A stretch of DNA of 36,209 bases from Streptomyces monashensis (lineage in GTDB: Bacteria > Actinomycetota > Actinomycetes > Streptomycetales > Streptomycetaceae): positions 1-36,209 of the forward strand of contig NZ_MLYO01000057.1 in assembly GCF_001866665.1 (NCBI RefSeq), given 5' to 3'. The notes below the pieces were generated by a model. The model made no database searches, was not told the DNA's origin, and saw only the letters and a list, made by a program, of their open reading frames with translations. The translations under genes and the position numbers were made by a program. Below, piece by piece: positions 1 to 7,015 of this stretch. Within the stretch, counting starts at the first letter, position 1, and each line of letters starts with the position of its first letter.

Positions 1-408
1 CTGCGGACCATCTTCGAACAGCCCGACACCGACGCCGTCCAGGCCCAGATGCGGCATGTCCTCGATGCCCTGGAGGCCAAGTTCCCCAAGGCCGCAGCCC
101 ACTTGGACGCCGCCCAGGGCGACGTGCTGGCCTTCACTGCGTTCCCGCGCGAGATCTGGCGGCAGATCTGGTCGAACAATCCCCAGGAACGACTCAACAA
201 GGAGATTCGACGCCGCACTGACGTCGTCGGCATCTTCCCCGACCGCACTGCCCTGATCCGCCTGGTCGGCGCGGTCCTGGCCGAGCAGAACGACGAGTGG
301 ACCGAAGGCCGCCGATACATGGGACTCGACCTGCTGGCCAAGGCTCACCTCCACCCGATCGAGTCAGAAACCGACGACACCGTCCTCCCGACGGAACTCA
401 CCACATAG
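1..408 (+). CDS. IS256-family transposase, C-terminal part (5' end outside window)
   Basis: The frame is open from the first base of the window and ends at 408, giving about 135 residues of the C-terminal third of a mutator-type (IS256 family) DDE transposase. The segment WSNNPQERLNKEIRRRTDVVG is the family's conserved C-terminal signature around the catalytic Glu, and the following FPDRTALIRLVGAVL and EWTEGRRYM stretches are also typical. The N-terminal part, with the first two catalytic Asp residues, lies to the left of the window, so completeness cannot be judged. The element's right end is about 55 bases downstream (436-464). Very common insertion sequence in Streptomyces; identification is firm, activity unknown. 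Confidence 0.93.
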   Translation: MRTIFEQPDTDAVQAQMRHVLDALEAKFPKAAAHLDAAQGDVLAFTAFPREIWRQIWSNNPQERLNKEIRRRTDVVGIFPDRTALIRLVGAVLAEQNDEWTEGRRYMGLDLLAKAHLHPIESETDDTVLPTELTT

Positions 409-435
409 CCTCAAAGAAGAGATCGCCGAGTGGCC

Positions 436-464
436 GTCGATACACCACTCCCGCGGACGTGACC
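436..464 (+). repeat. Right terminal inverted repeat of the IS256-type element
   Basis: The segment starting GTCGATACACCACTCCCGCG resembles the terminal repeats of actinobacterial IS256-type elements. Recombinase-coding sequence resumes in frame exactly at 465, which places the element boundary at 464/465. The left repeat is outside the window, so the pairing and the target duplication cannot be checked. Confidence 0.65.
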
Positions 465-671
465 CGAGACATGATCGTTGAGCGCACCCGAGCGGGTCTG
501 GACGCTGCCAAGGCTCAGGGTCGGACTGGTGGGCGGCCCACTGTCATGGATGCTGACAAGCTCGCTGCGGCCAAGGCTCGCAAGGCCAAGGGAGAGAGCG
601 TCACGGCCATTGCCAAGGCACTTAAGGTGTCCCGCGCAACGCTGTACCGGGCGCTTGCCGACACGGAGTGA
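465..671 (+). pseudogene. 3' remnant of a serine recombinase (resolvase/invertase)
   Basis: From 465 the frame reads RDMIVERTRAGLDAAKAQGR, followed by GGRP and a C-terminal helix-turn-helix (ESVTAIAKALKVSRATLYRAL). This is the standard end of a Tn3-resolvase/Hin-type serine recombinase: the long E-helix region and the DNA-binding HTH. The catalytic N-terminal domain (Ser nucleophile, about 120 residues) is missing and the reading starts directly at the IS end, so the gene was probably split by the insertion. The 5' half may lie left of the IS outside the window. The HTH is intact but there is no start codon or ribosome site of its own; non-functional as it stands. Confidence 0.8.
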
Positions 672-787
672 CCCGGCCCGACTTGAGAGACCGCCTACCC
701 GATGTGGTGGACGGTCTTTCTCATGTCTGGATAACGGGGGTAGGTCAATCTCTGGGCCAAGGCGCTCCGTGGACCCAGCCCCCATGG

Positions 788-1009
788 TTACGCGCGTTTC
801 CGCGAAATAGACACCCGGGGGGTCTGGGTCAAAATGGACATCATTTCGGGATCAGCTGCCTGGTGTTCGGCGAGCAGCACGGCGACTTCCGGCACGGCGG
901 CGAAATCGTGCAACCGGCGGAGGATCCCCCGGCCGGCCAGCCAGCCTCGACTGGCGGCACCGCTACATGTCCGATCGAACAGGGCCGGTATTGTTGCGCT
1001 TTTGGCCAT
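788..1009 (-). CDS. Hypothetical small protein (weak)
   Basis: A 73-residue minus-strand frame occupies the otherwise unexplained stretch between the recombinase remnant and the next gene. The C-terminal half (RRLHDFAAVPEVAVLLAEHQ) looks like real amphipathic protein sequence, but no domain is recognised and no clear ribosome site precedes the ATG. It could be the tail of a decayed gene or a chance frame in GC-rich DNA. The rest of 672-1040 shows nothing else I can identify. Confidence 0.25.
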   Translation of the reverse strand: MAKSATIPALFDRTCSGAASRGWLAGRGILRRLHDFAAVPEVAVLLAEHQAADPEMMSILTQTPRVSISRKRA

Positions 1010-1040
1010 CCAGGCTGTGCTCCACTACCGGAGGTTGATC

Positions 1041-1610
1041 GTGGCAACGGACGTCTGGGGAGTGCTGGACGAGAAGCAACGTCTTCCATGGGTGTTCGCA
1101 CCGTTCGAACGCGTTGGGCCTCTGGAGTTCGGCATGACGCATGAGCAGGCAGAGGCGGCAGTTGATGGCGTCCTGCAGACCGCTCTCCGGGAGGGTTCTC
1201 CCGGCAACGAAGTGCGGGCTGACTTTCGGCTGGGAGATCGACTGGATGCCAGGTTTTCCGGGCCAGCGGTAACCGTGTACTACGACCGGTCGATCGGCCT
1301 GGCAGGCATCGCAGTTAACGCGCTGCGCGGCCCACAGGTGACCCTGGACGGGATAGGCCTCGTGGGTCAGGTGCCATCACGCCTGGAGGATGAGTTCACC
1401 GACTACCTTGAGGCACGCAATAGGGACCTGCAGTACTCGCAGTACGCCGATCCGTGCTCGGCCCAGCTTGGACTGGTGCTTCGGGCCCAGCGGGCTGGCG
1501 ACCTCGTGCTGAGCCGCCCTGTGATGGTGGCCGAAGCATGGGCCGACCGTTGCTGGGACACGACAGAGGGCTGCATCCCCCGACAGGAGTGGAAGACCTT
1601 CGAGTGGTGA
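1041..1610 (+). CDS. Hypothetical protein, 189 aa, with VGPLxFGMT motif
   Basis: The GTG at 1041 is chosen because a GGAGG site sits 6 bases upstream (1030-1034); the frame is open further back but with low-complexity Arg/Ser-rich translation. The protein has no signal peptide or membrane segment. Its recognisable feature is RVGPLEFGMTHEQAEAAVDG near residues 19-40, a motif followed by an amphipathic helix that recurs in many small actinobacterial and proteobacterial proteins found as single genes or next to toxin genes. An immunity-type role is therefore conceivable, but nothing here proves it. Flanked by mobile-element debris on the left and a non-coding stretch on the right. Confidence 0.7.
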   Translation: MATDVWGVLDEKQRLPWVFAPFERVGPLEFGMTHEQAEAAVDGVLQTALREGSPGNEVRADFRLGDRLDARFSGPAVTVYYDRSIGLAGIAVNALRGPQVTLDGIGLVGQVPSRLEDEFTDYLEARNRDLQYSQYADPCSAQLGLVLRAQRAGDLVLSRPVMVAEAWADRCWDTTEGCIPRQEWKTFEW

Positions 1611-2118
1611 GCGCTGCCAGGCCCCTCCCAAGGGTAGGTCTGCCGAAGAGCCCCCTCTCGTGCCCACGCCAGCCATGCCTTCCTCCAACATCACCCCCCT
1701 CGCGCGAGGTCGCCGTACTTCCACAGGTCAAGGGGGCTGGCGTCCAGTGCGCGGGGATGCTGAGCCGGTCTGCTGGTAGGGGATCAGCGGGTCGCGTGGC
1801 TCGCATCGCCGCAGGTCAATGCCTATGTGCTTACCTTGACAGCTTCATGATCTTCACTACGCTCCTGGCACCATCCTGGCCCAGTCCGCCCCGCCCGGCC
1901 CGGCCGGGGCGCCCTTCTCGGCCTCCGCGGCGCCCCGCTCGGCCCCGCCGGCACCCCTCTCGACGGTCCGGGGCCGGGCAAAACCGGGGGAACCCCTGAG
2001 GGACCCCGGGGCCGCCCCGCTGACGGCCCCTTAGGGGATGTCACAGGTCGGCCGCAAAGGCGGGCCCGGATGCCCGGGCCGGGCACGTCACTCTCCGGGA
2101 CCAGGTACGTTCGACGAC
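1611..2118. other. Intergenic region, very GC-rich leader
   Basis: About 500 bases between the hypothetical gene and the Yip1-like gene. The second half (1880-2040) is an extreme C/G tract with several short self-complementary runs (for example CCCCTGAGGG and CCCCGGGG near 1994-2012), probably transcription-end or leader structure. No gene or RNA is recognised. Confidence 0.4.
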
Positions 2119-3078
2119 GTGGCTGGATTCAGGATCGGACGCGGGGGCCGGGACAACCGCACCCCCCAGGGACAGCAGGTACCGCAGGCACCGCAGGGGG
2201 CGCCGCACGGCCGCCCGGGACGGCGGTACGGGCAGCCGTCGGGGCCGTCGTACGGCTACCCGTCGGCACCGCAGCCGCCGTACCCGCAGGCGCAGCAGCA
2301 GTACGGCCGCCCGGGCCCGTCCTACGGTTACCCCGGCCCGGGCGAGGACGGCCCGGAGTACTTCGGCGACGGCGGCTACCAGAGCGCGCCCGGCGCCGGA
2401 CGCGGAGGGCCGCACGATCCGTACGCGACCGACAACCCGGGCCACACCCAGGCGTTCTCGGTCGACGAGGCCGCCGGCTACACCCAGGGCTCGACCTACC
2501 AGGCCGGCTCGGCCGCCGCGCCCGCCGCCCCGCTCGGCCCGCCCCTGCACTGGAAGGAACTGCTGAAGGGGATCATCACCTCCCCCAACCAGACCTTCCT
2601 GCGCATGCGGGACTACACGATGTGGGCGCCCGCGCTCATCACGACGTTCCTCTACGGCCTGCTCGCCGTCTTCGGCTTCGACACCGCCCGCAAGGACGCG
2701 ATCAACTCCCCGTTCTCCACCACGGTGCCGATCGTCCTGATCACGGCGGTCGTGATGGTGCTGGGTCTGTTCGTCCTGGGCGTGGTCACCCACACCCTGG
2801 CCCGCCAGCTCGGCGGCGACGGCGCCTGGCAGCCGACGGTCGGCCTGTCCATGCTGATCACGGCCCTCACGGACGCGCCCCGCCTGATCGTGGCCATGTT
2901 CTTCGGCGGCGACGCGAGCTTCGTCCAGCTCCTCGGCTGGGCCACCTGGATCGGCGCGGGCGCCCTGCTGGCCCTGATGGTCGCCCGCTCCCACGACCTG
3001 CCCTGGCCGAAGGCACTGGGCGCGTCGGCGATCCAGCTGATCGCCCTGCTGTCGATCGTGAAGCTGGGCACGTTCTAG
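2119..3078 (+). CDS. Yip1-domain integral membrane protein
   Basis: 319 residues with the GTG at 2119 chosen as start, because the coding pattern begins at VAGFRIGRGGRDNRTPQ, a conserved start in Streptomyces. Residues 1 to about 155 form a disordered Gly/Pro/Tyr/Gln-rich cytoplasmic region with repeated SYGYP/QYGRPGPSYGYPG units. From about residue 165 (PLHWKELLKGIITSPNQTFLRM) the Yip1 domain follows, with about five hydrophobic segments. Members are common in actinobacteria and their role is unknown; membrane organisation is only a family-level guess. It ends at a strong hairpin shared with the convergent phosphoribosyltransferase gene. Confidence 0.85.
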   Translation: MAGFRIGRGGRDNRTPQGQQVPQAPQGAPHGRPGRRYGQPSGPSYGYPSAPQPPYPQAQQQYGRPGPSYGYPGPGEDGPEYFGDGGYQSAPGAGRGGPHDPYATDNPGHTQAFSVDEAAGYTQGSTYQAGSAAAPAAPLGPPLHWKELLKGIITSPNQTFLRMRDYTMWAPALITTFLYGLLAVFGFDTARKDAINSPFSTTVPIVLITAVVMVLGLFVLGVVTHTLARQLGGDGAWQPTVGLSMLITALTDAPRLIVAMFFGGDASFVQLLGWATWIGAGALLALMVARSHDLPWPKALGASAIQLIALLSIVKLGTF

Positions 3079-3092
3079 TCCTCGCACAGATG

Positions 3093-3124
3093 AAAGGGCC
3101 CCGGCGCCATGGCCGGGGCCCTTT
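3093..3124. terminator. Bidirectional terminator hairpin
   Basis: A perfect 12-bp stem (AAAGGGCCCCGG at 3093-3104 against CCGGGGCCCTTT at 3113-3124) with an 8-base loop lies between two convergent genes. The A/T ends give T-rich tails in both directions. Confidence 0.9.
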
Positions 3125-3147
3125 CCCGTACTTCTGGTGCTGCGGGC

Positions 3148-3654
3148 TCAGGCGTCGAGCACCTGTCCGGCCCGCTTCACGACGGGCGCGAGGACACTCC
3201 ACGGGAAGTTGATCCAGTCGTCGGTCCGCTTCCACACGTACTCGCACTTCACGAGGGAGTGGGACTTCTCATAGATCACCGCGGAACGCACCTCGGCGAC
3301 GGTGTCGAGGCAGAAGTCGCGCACGAGCTTCAGCGTCTTGCCGGTGTCCGCGACGTCGTCGGTGATCAGCACCTTCTTGTCGGAGAAGTCGATCACGTTG
3401 GGGACGGGCGCGAGCATGACGGGCATCTCCAGGGTGGTGCCCACCCCGGTGTAGAACTCCACGTTCACGAGGTGGATGTTCTTGCAGTCCAGCGCGTAGG
3501 CCAGCCCGCCGGCGACGAACACCCCGCCCCGGGCGATGCTGAGCACGATGTCGGGCTCGTACCCGTCGTCGGCGATGGTCTGCGCCAGCTCGCGCACGGC
3601 GTCGCCGAACGCCTCGTACGTGAGGTTCTCCCGCACGCCCTGGGTCTCACTCAT
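3148..3654 (-). CDS. Phosphoribosyltransferase (purine PRTase-like)
   Basis: 168 residues of a type I phosphoribosyltransferase, cytoplasmic, expected to join a purine-type base to PRPP. The PRPP-binding loop is clear: VLITDDVADTGKTLK around residues 99-113. An upstream IARGGVFVAG segment forms the pyrophosphate loop. The start at 3654 (MSETQGVRENLTYEAFG) is preferred over an upstream in-frame ATG, because the extra stretch overlaps the dcd gene and is compositionally odd; a GAGGG lies about 12 bases upstream. It follows dcd by 13 bases on the same strand, so the two are likely cotranscribed, linking base salvage with deoxynucleotide metabolism. The exact base (hypoxanthine, guanine or xanthine) cannot be read from the sequence. 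Confidence 0.93.
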   Translation of the reverse strand: MSETQGVRENLTYEAFGDAVRELAQTIADDGYEPDIVLSIARGGVFVAGGLAYALDCKNIHLVNVEFYTGVGTTLEMPVMLAPVPNVIDFSDKKVLITDDVADTGKTLKLVRDFCLDTVAEVRSAVIYEKSHSLVKCEYVWKRTDDWINFPWSVLAPVVKRAGQVLDA

Positions 3655-3667
3655 GCTGCTGCTGCCC

Positions 3668-4243
3668 TCACACCTGGGTCCGATGGAAATTGACGTAGGA
3701 CCGCGAGGCGGTCGGCCCGCGCTGCCCCTGGTAGCGGGAGCCGTAGCGCTCACTGCCGTACGGGAACTCGGCGGGCGAGGTCAGCCGGAACATGCACAGC
3801 TGGCCGATCTTCATCCCCGGCCAGAGCTTGATCGGCAGCGTGGCGAGGTTGGAGAGCTCGAGCGTGACATGACCGCTGAAGCCGGGGTCGATGAACCCGG
3901 CGGTGGAGTGCGTGACCAGCCCGAGCCGCCCCAGCGAGGACTTCCCCTCAAGTCGCGACGCGAGATCATCGGGCAGGGAGATGACCTCGTACGTCGAGGC
4001 GAGCACGAACTCCCCGGGGTGCAGGATGAACGGCTCGTCGCCCTCCGGCTCGACCAGCCGGGTCAGGTCGGGCTGCTCGACCGAGGGGTCGATGTGCGGG
4101 TACCGGTGGTTCTCGAACACCCGGAAGTACCGGTCCAGCCGCACGTCAACGCTCGACGGCTGCACCATGGATTGGTCGTAGGGATCGATCCGTACCCGCC
4201 CGGCGTCGATCTCGGCCCGGATGTCCTTGTCTGAGAGAAGCAC
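3668..4243 (-). CDS. dcd: dCTP deaminase
   Basis: 191 residues, full length for the family. Cytoplasmic trimeric enzyme that deaminates dCTP to dUTP for dTTP synthesis; actinobacterial members are often bifunctional deaminase/dUTPase. Signature motifs are all present: QPSSVDVRLD near the N-terminus, EGKSSLGRLGL (phosphate binding), HSTAGFIDPGFSGHVTLELSN with the catalytic Glu, and the C-terminal YGSRYQGQRGPT that closes over the active site. The start is GTG at 4243. No Shine-Dalgarno site precedes it; instead a -10-like TATCCT sits 7 bases upstream, suggesting a leaderless mRNA. Confidence 0.98.
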   Translation of the reverse strand: MLLSDKDIRAEIDAGRVRIDPYDQSMVQPSSVDVRLDRYFRVFENHRYPHIDPSVEQPDLTRLVEPEGDEPFILHPGEFVLASTYEVISLPDDLASRLEGKSSLGRLGLVTHSTAGFIDPGFSGHVTLELSNLATLPIKLWPGMKIGQLCMFRLTSPAEFPYGSERYGSRYQGQRGPTASRSYVNFHRTQV

Positions 4244-4249
4244 GTAGCG

Positions 4250-4280
4250 AGGATACGCAAGGCGCGCGGAGCCGTGACAA
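4250..4280 (-). promoter_or_regulatory. Putative leaderless promoter of dcd
   Basis: On the minus strand, TTGTCA (4280-4275) and TATCCT (4255-4250) resemble the -35 and -10 boxes of the main vegetative sigma factor, with a slightly long 19-base spacer. Transcription would begin at or next to the GTG start at 4243. Confidence 0.5.
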
Positions 4281-4360
4281 TCGTGACGACTCCGCGCGCC
4301 AGGGATACTGCCCGCGCCGCCTCCGCGACGGCGCCCCGCCTCTTCCTTCGCTTTCCCTCG

Positions 4361-4522
4361 CTACCGCTGCTTCTCCAGAGCGACCGGCACCACACTGCGG
4401 AGCCGGCCGCACCGGGGACACCTCATGAGCCGACCGGGGCCGAGCCGCTCGGCCTGCTGCATCGGGAACGAAGCGGCGCTGAAGACGTGCCCGTCCGCAC
4501 AGCGGACGACGGTGCGTTCCAT
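4361..4522 (-). CDS. Small zinc-ribbon-like protein, 53 aa
   Basis: A short minus-strand gene upstream of dcd, starting MERTVVRCADGHVFSAASFP and ending LRSVVPVALEKQR. It has two candidate metal-binding knuckles: C8-x3-H12 and C35-P-R-C38, the arrangement of a minimal zinc ribbon. AAGGG lies 5 bases before the ATG at 4522. Proteins of this size and pattern are conserved in Streptomyces without an assigned function; nucleic-acid or protein contact is a generic guess for zinc ribbons. The coding pattern (G/C at third positions, no stops, coherent Cys pairs) supports a real gene. Confidence 0.75.
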   Translation of the reverse strand: MERTVVRCADGHVFSAASFPMQQAERLGPGRLMRCPRCGRLRSVVPVALEKQR

Positions 4523-4711
4523 CAAGTCCCTTAAGTCCCTTCCCCAAGAGCCTCGTCGGGCGTGACTGCCCCGACGACAAAAGGCACATTACGGGATCAA
4601 AGAGACGACCCTCCAGGCGGCGCTCCGGCCCCGCCCGGGCCCTCCTCCATGCCTCCACGGTACGCCCCAACTCCGGCCACCCGCAGCCGGATCCCACCCC
4701 TGAAACAGACT

Positions 4712-4742
4712 CAGACCCCTGGGCCGGGGCACCAGGGGTCTG
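4712..4742. terminator. Hairpin upstream of tRNA-Gly
   Basis: A perfect 11-bp stem, CAGACCCCTGG (4712-4722) against CCAGGGGTCTG (4732-4742), with a 9-base loop. It probably insulates the tRNA from upstream transcription. There is no long U-tract. Confidence 0.65.
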
Positions 4743-4804
4743 CGATGTTGTACAGTGAGCATCGTCCGGACCTCGACTCCCCGAGCCGACCCGTCCGTAC
4801 TTAC

Positions 4805-4879
4805 GCGGGTGTAGTTTAATGGTAGAACATCAGCTTCCCAAGCTGAGAGCGCGAGTTCGATTCTCGTCACCCGCTCCAT
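4805..4879 (+). tRNA. tRNA-Gly (anticodon CCC)
   Basis: The acceptor stem GCGGGTG (4805-4811) pairs with CACCCGC (4869-4875). The D-arm region is GTAGTTTAATGGTAGAAC; the anticodon stem TCAGC/GCTGA encloses the loop TTCCCAA, giving anticodon CCC (4837-4839), which reads GGG. The T-arm GCGAGTTCGATTCTCGT is present, and CCA is encoded at 4877-4879. A decayed integrase gene begins just downstream, so the 3' end of this tRNA was very likely an attachment site. Confidence 0.97.
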
Positions 4880-4881
4880 GA

Positions 4882-4914
4882 GAAACTCCCAGGTCAGAGA
4901 CCCGGGGGTTCTTT
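4882..4914 (+). terminator. Possible tRNA terminator
   Basis: Imperfect inverted repeat AACTCCCAGGTC / GACCCGGGGGTT followed by CTTTGTTGT. Consistent with the tRNA transcript end, but the stem has mismatches. Confidence 0.5.
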
Positions 4915-4997
4915 GTTGTCTAGACCGGTGGTAGGGTGCCGCACCACTAGCGCACCATGAGCCTGCCGAAGACTCCGGCTTGTGGTGTGGACGGTTG

Positions 4998-5705
4998 TCC
5001 TTGTGGTGCTTCGCACGTTCGGCGCGGACCATGTCGTCGAGGCCGGCGGAGACCTCGCGCTGACGCTCGTCGTCGGAGTGCTGGTAGATCATCGCGGCTT
5101 TCTCGGAGGACCGGTCCGCGCGGACTATCGTGTCCTTGAGGGTGGCGCAGGAGCGGGTCGAGAGCGTGTGCCCGGTGCGACGAAGGTCGTGGAAGCGGAA
5201 GCCGTCCGGCAGGCCGACGGCTGGACACGCCCGCCGCCACTTCCGTCCAAAGGAGGTACGGCGGAGGGCGCCCCCTGCCCACCGACGAACAGAAGGCCGT
5301 CCGGTCCCTTCTCAGCGAACCAGTCGAGGTGCCGCCTCACGTCCTTATGGAGAAAGGCCGGGAGGACGACAGTGCGGACACCGGCATCGGTTTTGGTCTC
5401 GCCGGGAGCCCGCTTGCCGTTGGTTCGTTCCGGATCACCAAGTTGTCGAGGCCGACATCCCGACGGCGGAGGCCCGCCAGTTCCTCCGGGCGCATCGGGC
5501 CGTACGCGCCGAGGTAGACCATGAGCCGCCAGCGGATCCCGACCCTGTCCGCAGGCCAGCAGGCGGTCAACCGCTCCCACGCCAGGATCCGGGCCTTGGC
5601 GAACAGGCCGTCGCCACCCTCAGGTCCTGGCGGCTCTTGCGGAAGCTGCGCTGCTCGACCACCCGCATCACAAGCTTCGTTCAGGCCGTCCTCTGCCTGC
5701 ATCAC
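4998..5705 (-). pseudogene. Frameshifted tyrosine integrase (actinobacterial ICE/phage type)
   Basis: Three minus-strand frames together spell the C-terminal two thirds of a pSAM2-like site-specific integrase. Frame one has RWRLMVYLGAYGPMRPEELA; frame two has TNGKRAPGETKTDAGVRTVV and HLDWFAEKGPDGLLFVG; frame three has GFRFHDLRRTGHT (the HxxR box) and SSEKAAMIYQHSDDERQREV with the catalytic Tyr. The shifts fall near 5430 (with loss of roughly 20 codons) and near 5275. The N-terminal arm-binding domain is missing. The last frame runs without a stop back towards the tRNA. Its position directly downstream of tRNA-Gly, pointing towards it, is that of an integrase beside its attachment site. A remnant of a lost integrative element. 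Confidence 0.85.
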
Positions 5706-5736
5706 GCCAGCTCAGACTGACGTTGGAAAAGGCTCC

Positions 5737-6031
5737 ATGACGTACGCCGACGACCGTATCGAAGCCTGCTCGACGAGGGAGTCCGCGACAAGGTCTACCC
5801 CGGCGCCGTGTGGGCCGTCGGCGACGCCACCGGCATTCGCCTCAAAGGCGTCGCCCGCGACTTCTCCGCCCGCCGCCTGGGCGGCATCTGCGGGTACCGT
5901 CGGCGCCTTCACCGTCCTCGACGACCTGACCGCCTTCCTGCGCTACATGCTCGACAGCCCCATCACCGGCCGCGGACCGCGGACCGATATCCGCAATGCC
6001 TTCCGAGGACTCGCCTTCAACGAGTGCTGTA
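5737..6031 (+). pseudogene. Remnant of a beta-lactamase-family serine hydrolase
   Basis: Beginning near ATG 5737, the third frame reads YRSLLDEGVRDKVYPGAVWAVGDATG, which matches the N-terminus of class C beta-lactamase-like esterases. Then the first frame (about 5904 onward) reads TVLDDLTAFLRYMLDS, which resembles the region after the middle of the same family. The catalytic SxxK and YxN motifs between them are missing, so a large internal deletion plus a frameshift has occurred. No functional product is expected. Confidence 0.6.
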
Positions 6032-6105
6032 ACCGGGATGGTTCACCGTGACCGGAAGGCGGCTCGCGGGACGAGCGCACGCGAAGCTGCTGGTATTACT
6101 GGGGC

Positions 6106-6483
6106 ATGCAGGAAGAGATTGCACGCTCCGCGATCGACACGTTCATCTCCGCGTTCAACGCCTCGGACGACAGCTATGTGACTGCCCTGCTCTCCCAGGC
6201 TCTGACCTCAGACGTGGTCTTCTGGGGGCCGTTGGGTCGCAGCGAAGGAATCGCGGCGGTCGAGCGGTTCGTGCTGGACATCCGGCGCCACCCGGCGGGG
6301 ACCGGCACGATGGTGCGCTGCTCGGCGGTGGACATGCCTGACGAGTGGGCCCGGTACCAGTGGGTCTTCACCACGCCGGACGGAGGTCCCCGCCTGGCGG
6401 GAACGGACGTCGTCCATCTGCGGCGGAGCCTCATCGACCAGGTCATCGTCTTTGCGGGGGAGATCGAGCCGTTCGCCTCCTGA
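6106..6483 (+). CDS. SnoaL-like / NTF2-fold protein
   Basis: 125 residues with the compact alpha+beta cone pattern of the SnoaL/NTF2-like superfamily: an N-terminal helix (IARSAIDTFISAFNASDDSY), a central SDVVFWGPLGRSEGIAAVERFV segment, and alternating strands ending in IDQVIVFAGEIEP. Members include small cyclases, isomerases and many unassigned proteins that bind a small ligand in the cone. No catalytic set can be assigned. The gene is intact although pseudogenes surround it. A GGGG run lies just before the ATG, a weak ribosome site. No signal peptide; cytoplasmic. Confidence 0.8.
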   Translation: MQEEIARSAIDTFISAFNASDDSYVTALLSQALTSDVVFWGPLGRSEGIAAVERFVLDIRRHPAGTGTMVRCSAVDMPDEWARYQWVFTTPDGGPRLAGTDVVHLRRSLIDQVIVFAGEIEPFAS

Positions 6484-6555
6484 GCCATCCTTCTGTCGCT
6501 GTCCTTCTCCTGAACTCGCCCCCGTCGGCGCTCGGGGGCTGCGGTTCGCGGTTGG

Positions 6556-6663
6556 TCAGGCTGCGGTGTCGAGGGGGCGTCCGCCCCAGCGGATGCCCTT
6601 CTCGCTGCGGACGCGGGCGCGTTCCTTGCGTGAGGCGGTGAGTACGCCGGGGTGGCGGGCGTT
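6556..6663 (-). pseudogene. Transposase C-terminal tail (DDE type, family uncertain)
   Basis: The minus frame ends with NARHPGVLTASRKERARVR, then SEKGIRWGGRP and a stop at 6556. This Arg-rich tail is familiar from Streptomyces IS-encoded DDE transposases, probably IS5-like, though I cannot fix the family. The match stops at about 6663, exactly where an IS110-type tail begins on the other strand, so the two decayed elements abut. Confidence 0.5.
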
Positions 6664-6666
6664 GGT

Positions 6667-6801
6667 ATGAACCGCAACGCCGCCCGGCGTCAGCTCGGCA
6701 ACCGTCTCGCCGGCATCCTCCACGGATGCCTCAAGACCCGCGCCCTCTACGACGAGGCCACCGCCTGGTCACACCACGCAACCCTCCCAGCCACAGCTTG
6801 A
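6667..6801 (+). pseudogene. IS110-family transposase C-terminal remnant
   Basis: A 44-codon frame reads RRQLGNRLAGILHGCLKTRA followed by LYDEATAWSH, the classical C-terminus of IS110-type transposases (NRLVGILHGCL...YDEATAWSH). The remaining 350 or so residues, including the DEDD catalytic domain and the Ser motif, are absent. Confidence 0.8.
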
Positions 6802-7015
6802 CGCCGCTACGGCATGGGATGTCTGACATCGCCGAAGCCGGCAGTCGGACGCGCCAGGGCCCCTCAAGGCCGAGCCGCGCCGAGGCGGAACAGGGAAAAC
6901 GGGCCGCGGCCGGCTGCCGTGACCCGTCTTCCTTCTCCGTGCCGCCGAAGGGACCCCACGTCCCCCTCAGACTGGCGGCTCCCCGTGACCCGACGGGGTT
7001 GGAGCCTTGTGTCAC
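6802..7015. other. Intergenic stretch after the transposase tails
   Basis: About 210 bases with no recognisable gene, between the IS110 tail and the peptidase stop. It completes the 530-base decayed block from 6484, which otherwise holds only transposase tails. Confidence 0.4.

Noticed and set aside
2041..3087. Long minus-strand frame opposite the Yip1-like gene
   Set aside because: Shadow frame in GC-rich DNA; composition is Arg/Gly/Val-rich and the plus frame has a clear membrane domain.
4780..4892. Minus-strand peptide MERVTRIELALSAWEADVLP across the tRNA
   Set aside because: It is the antisense translation of tRNA-Gly, a known spurious annotation.
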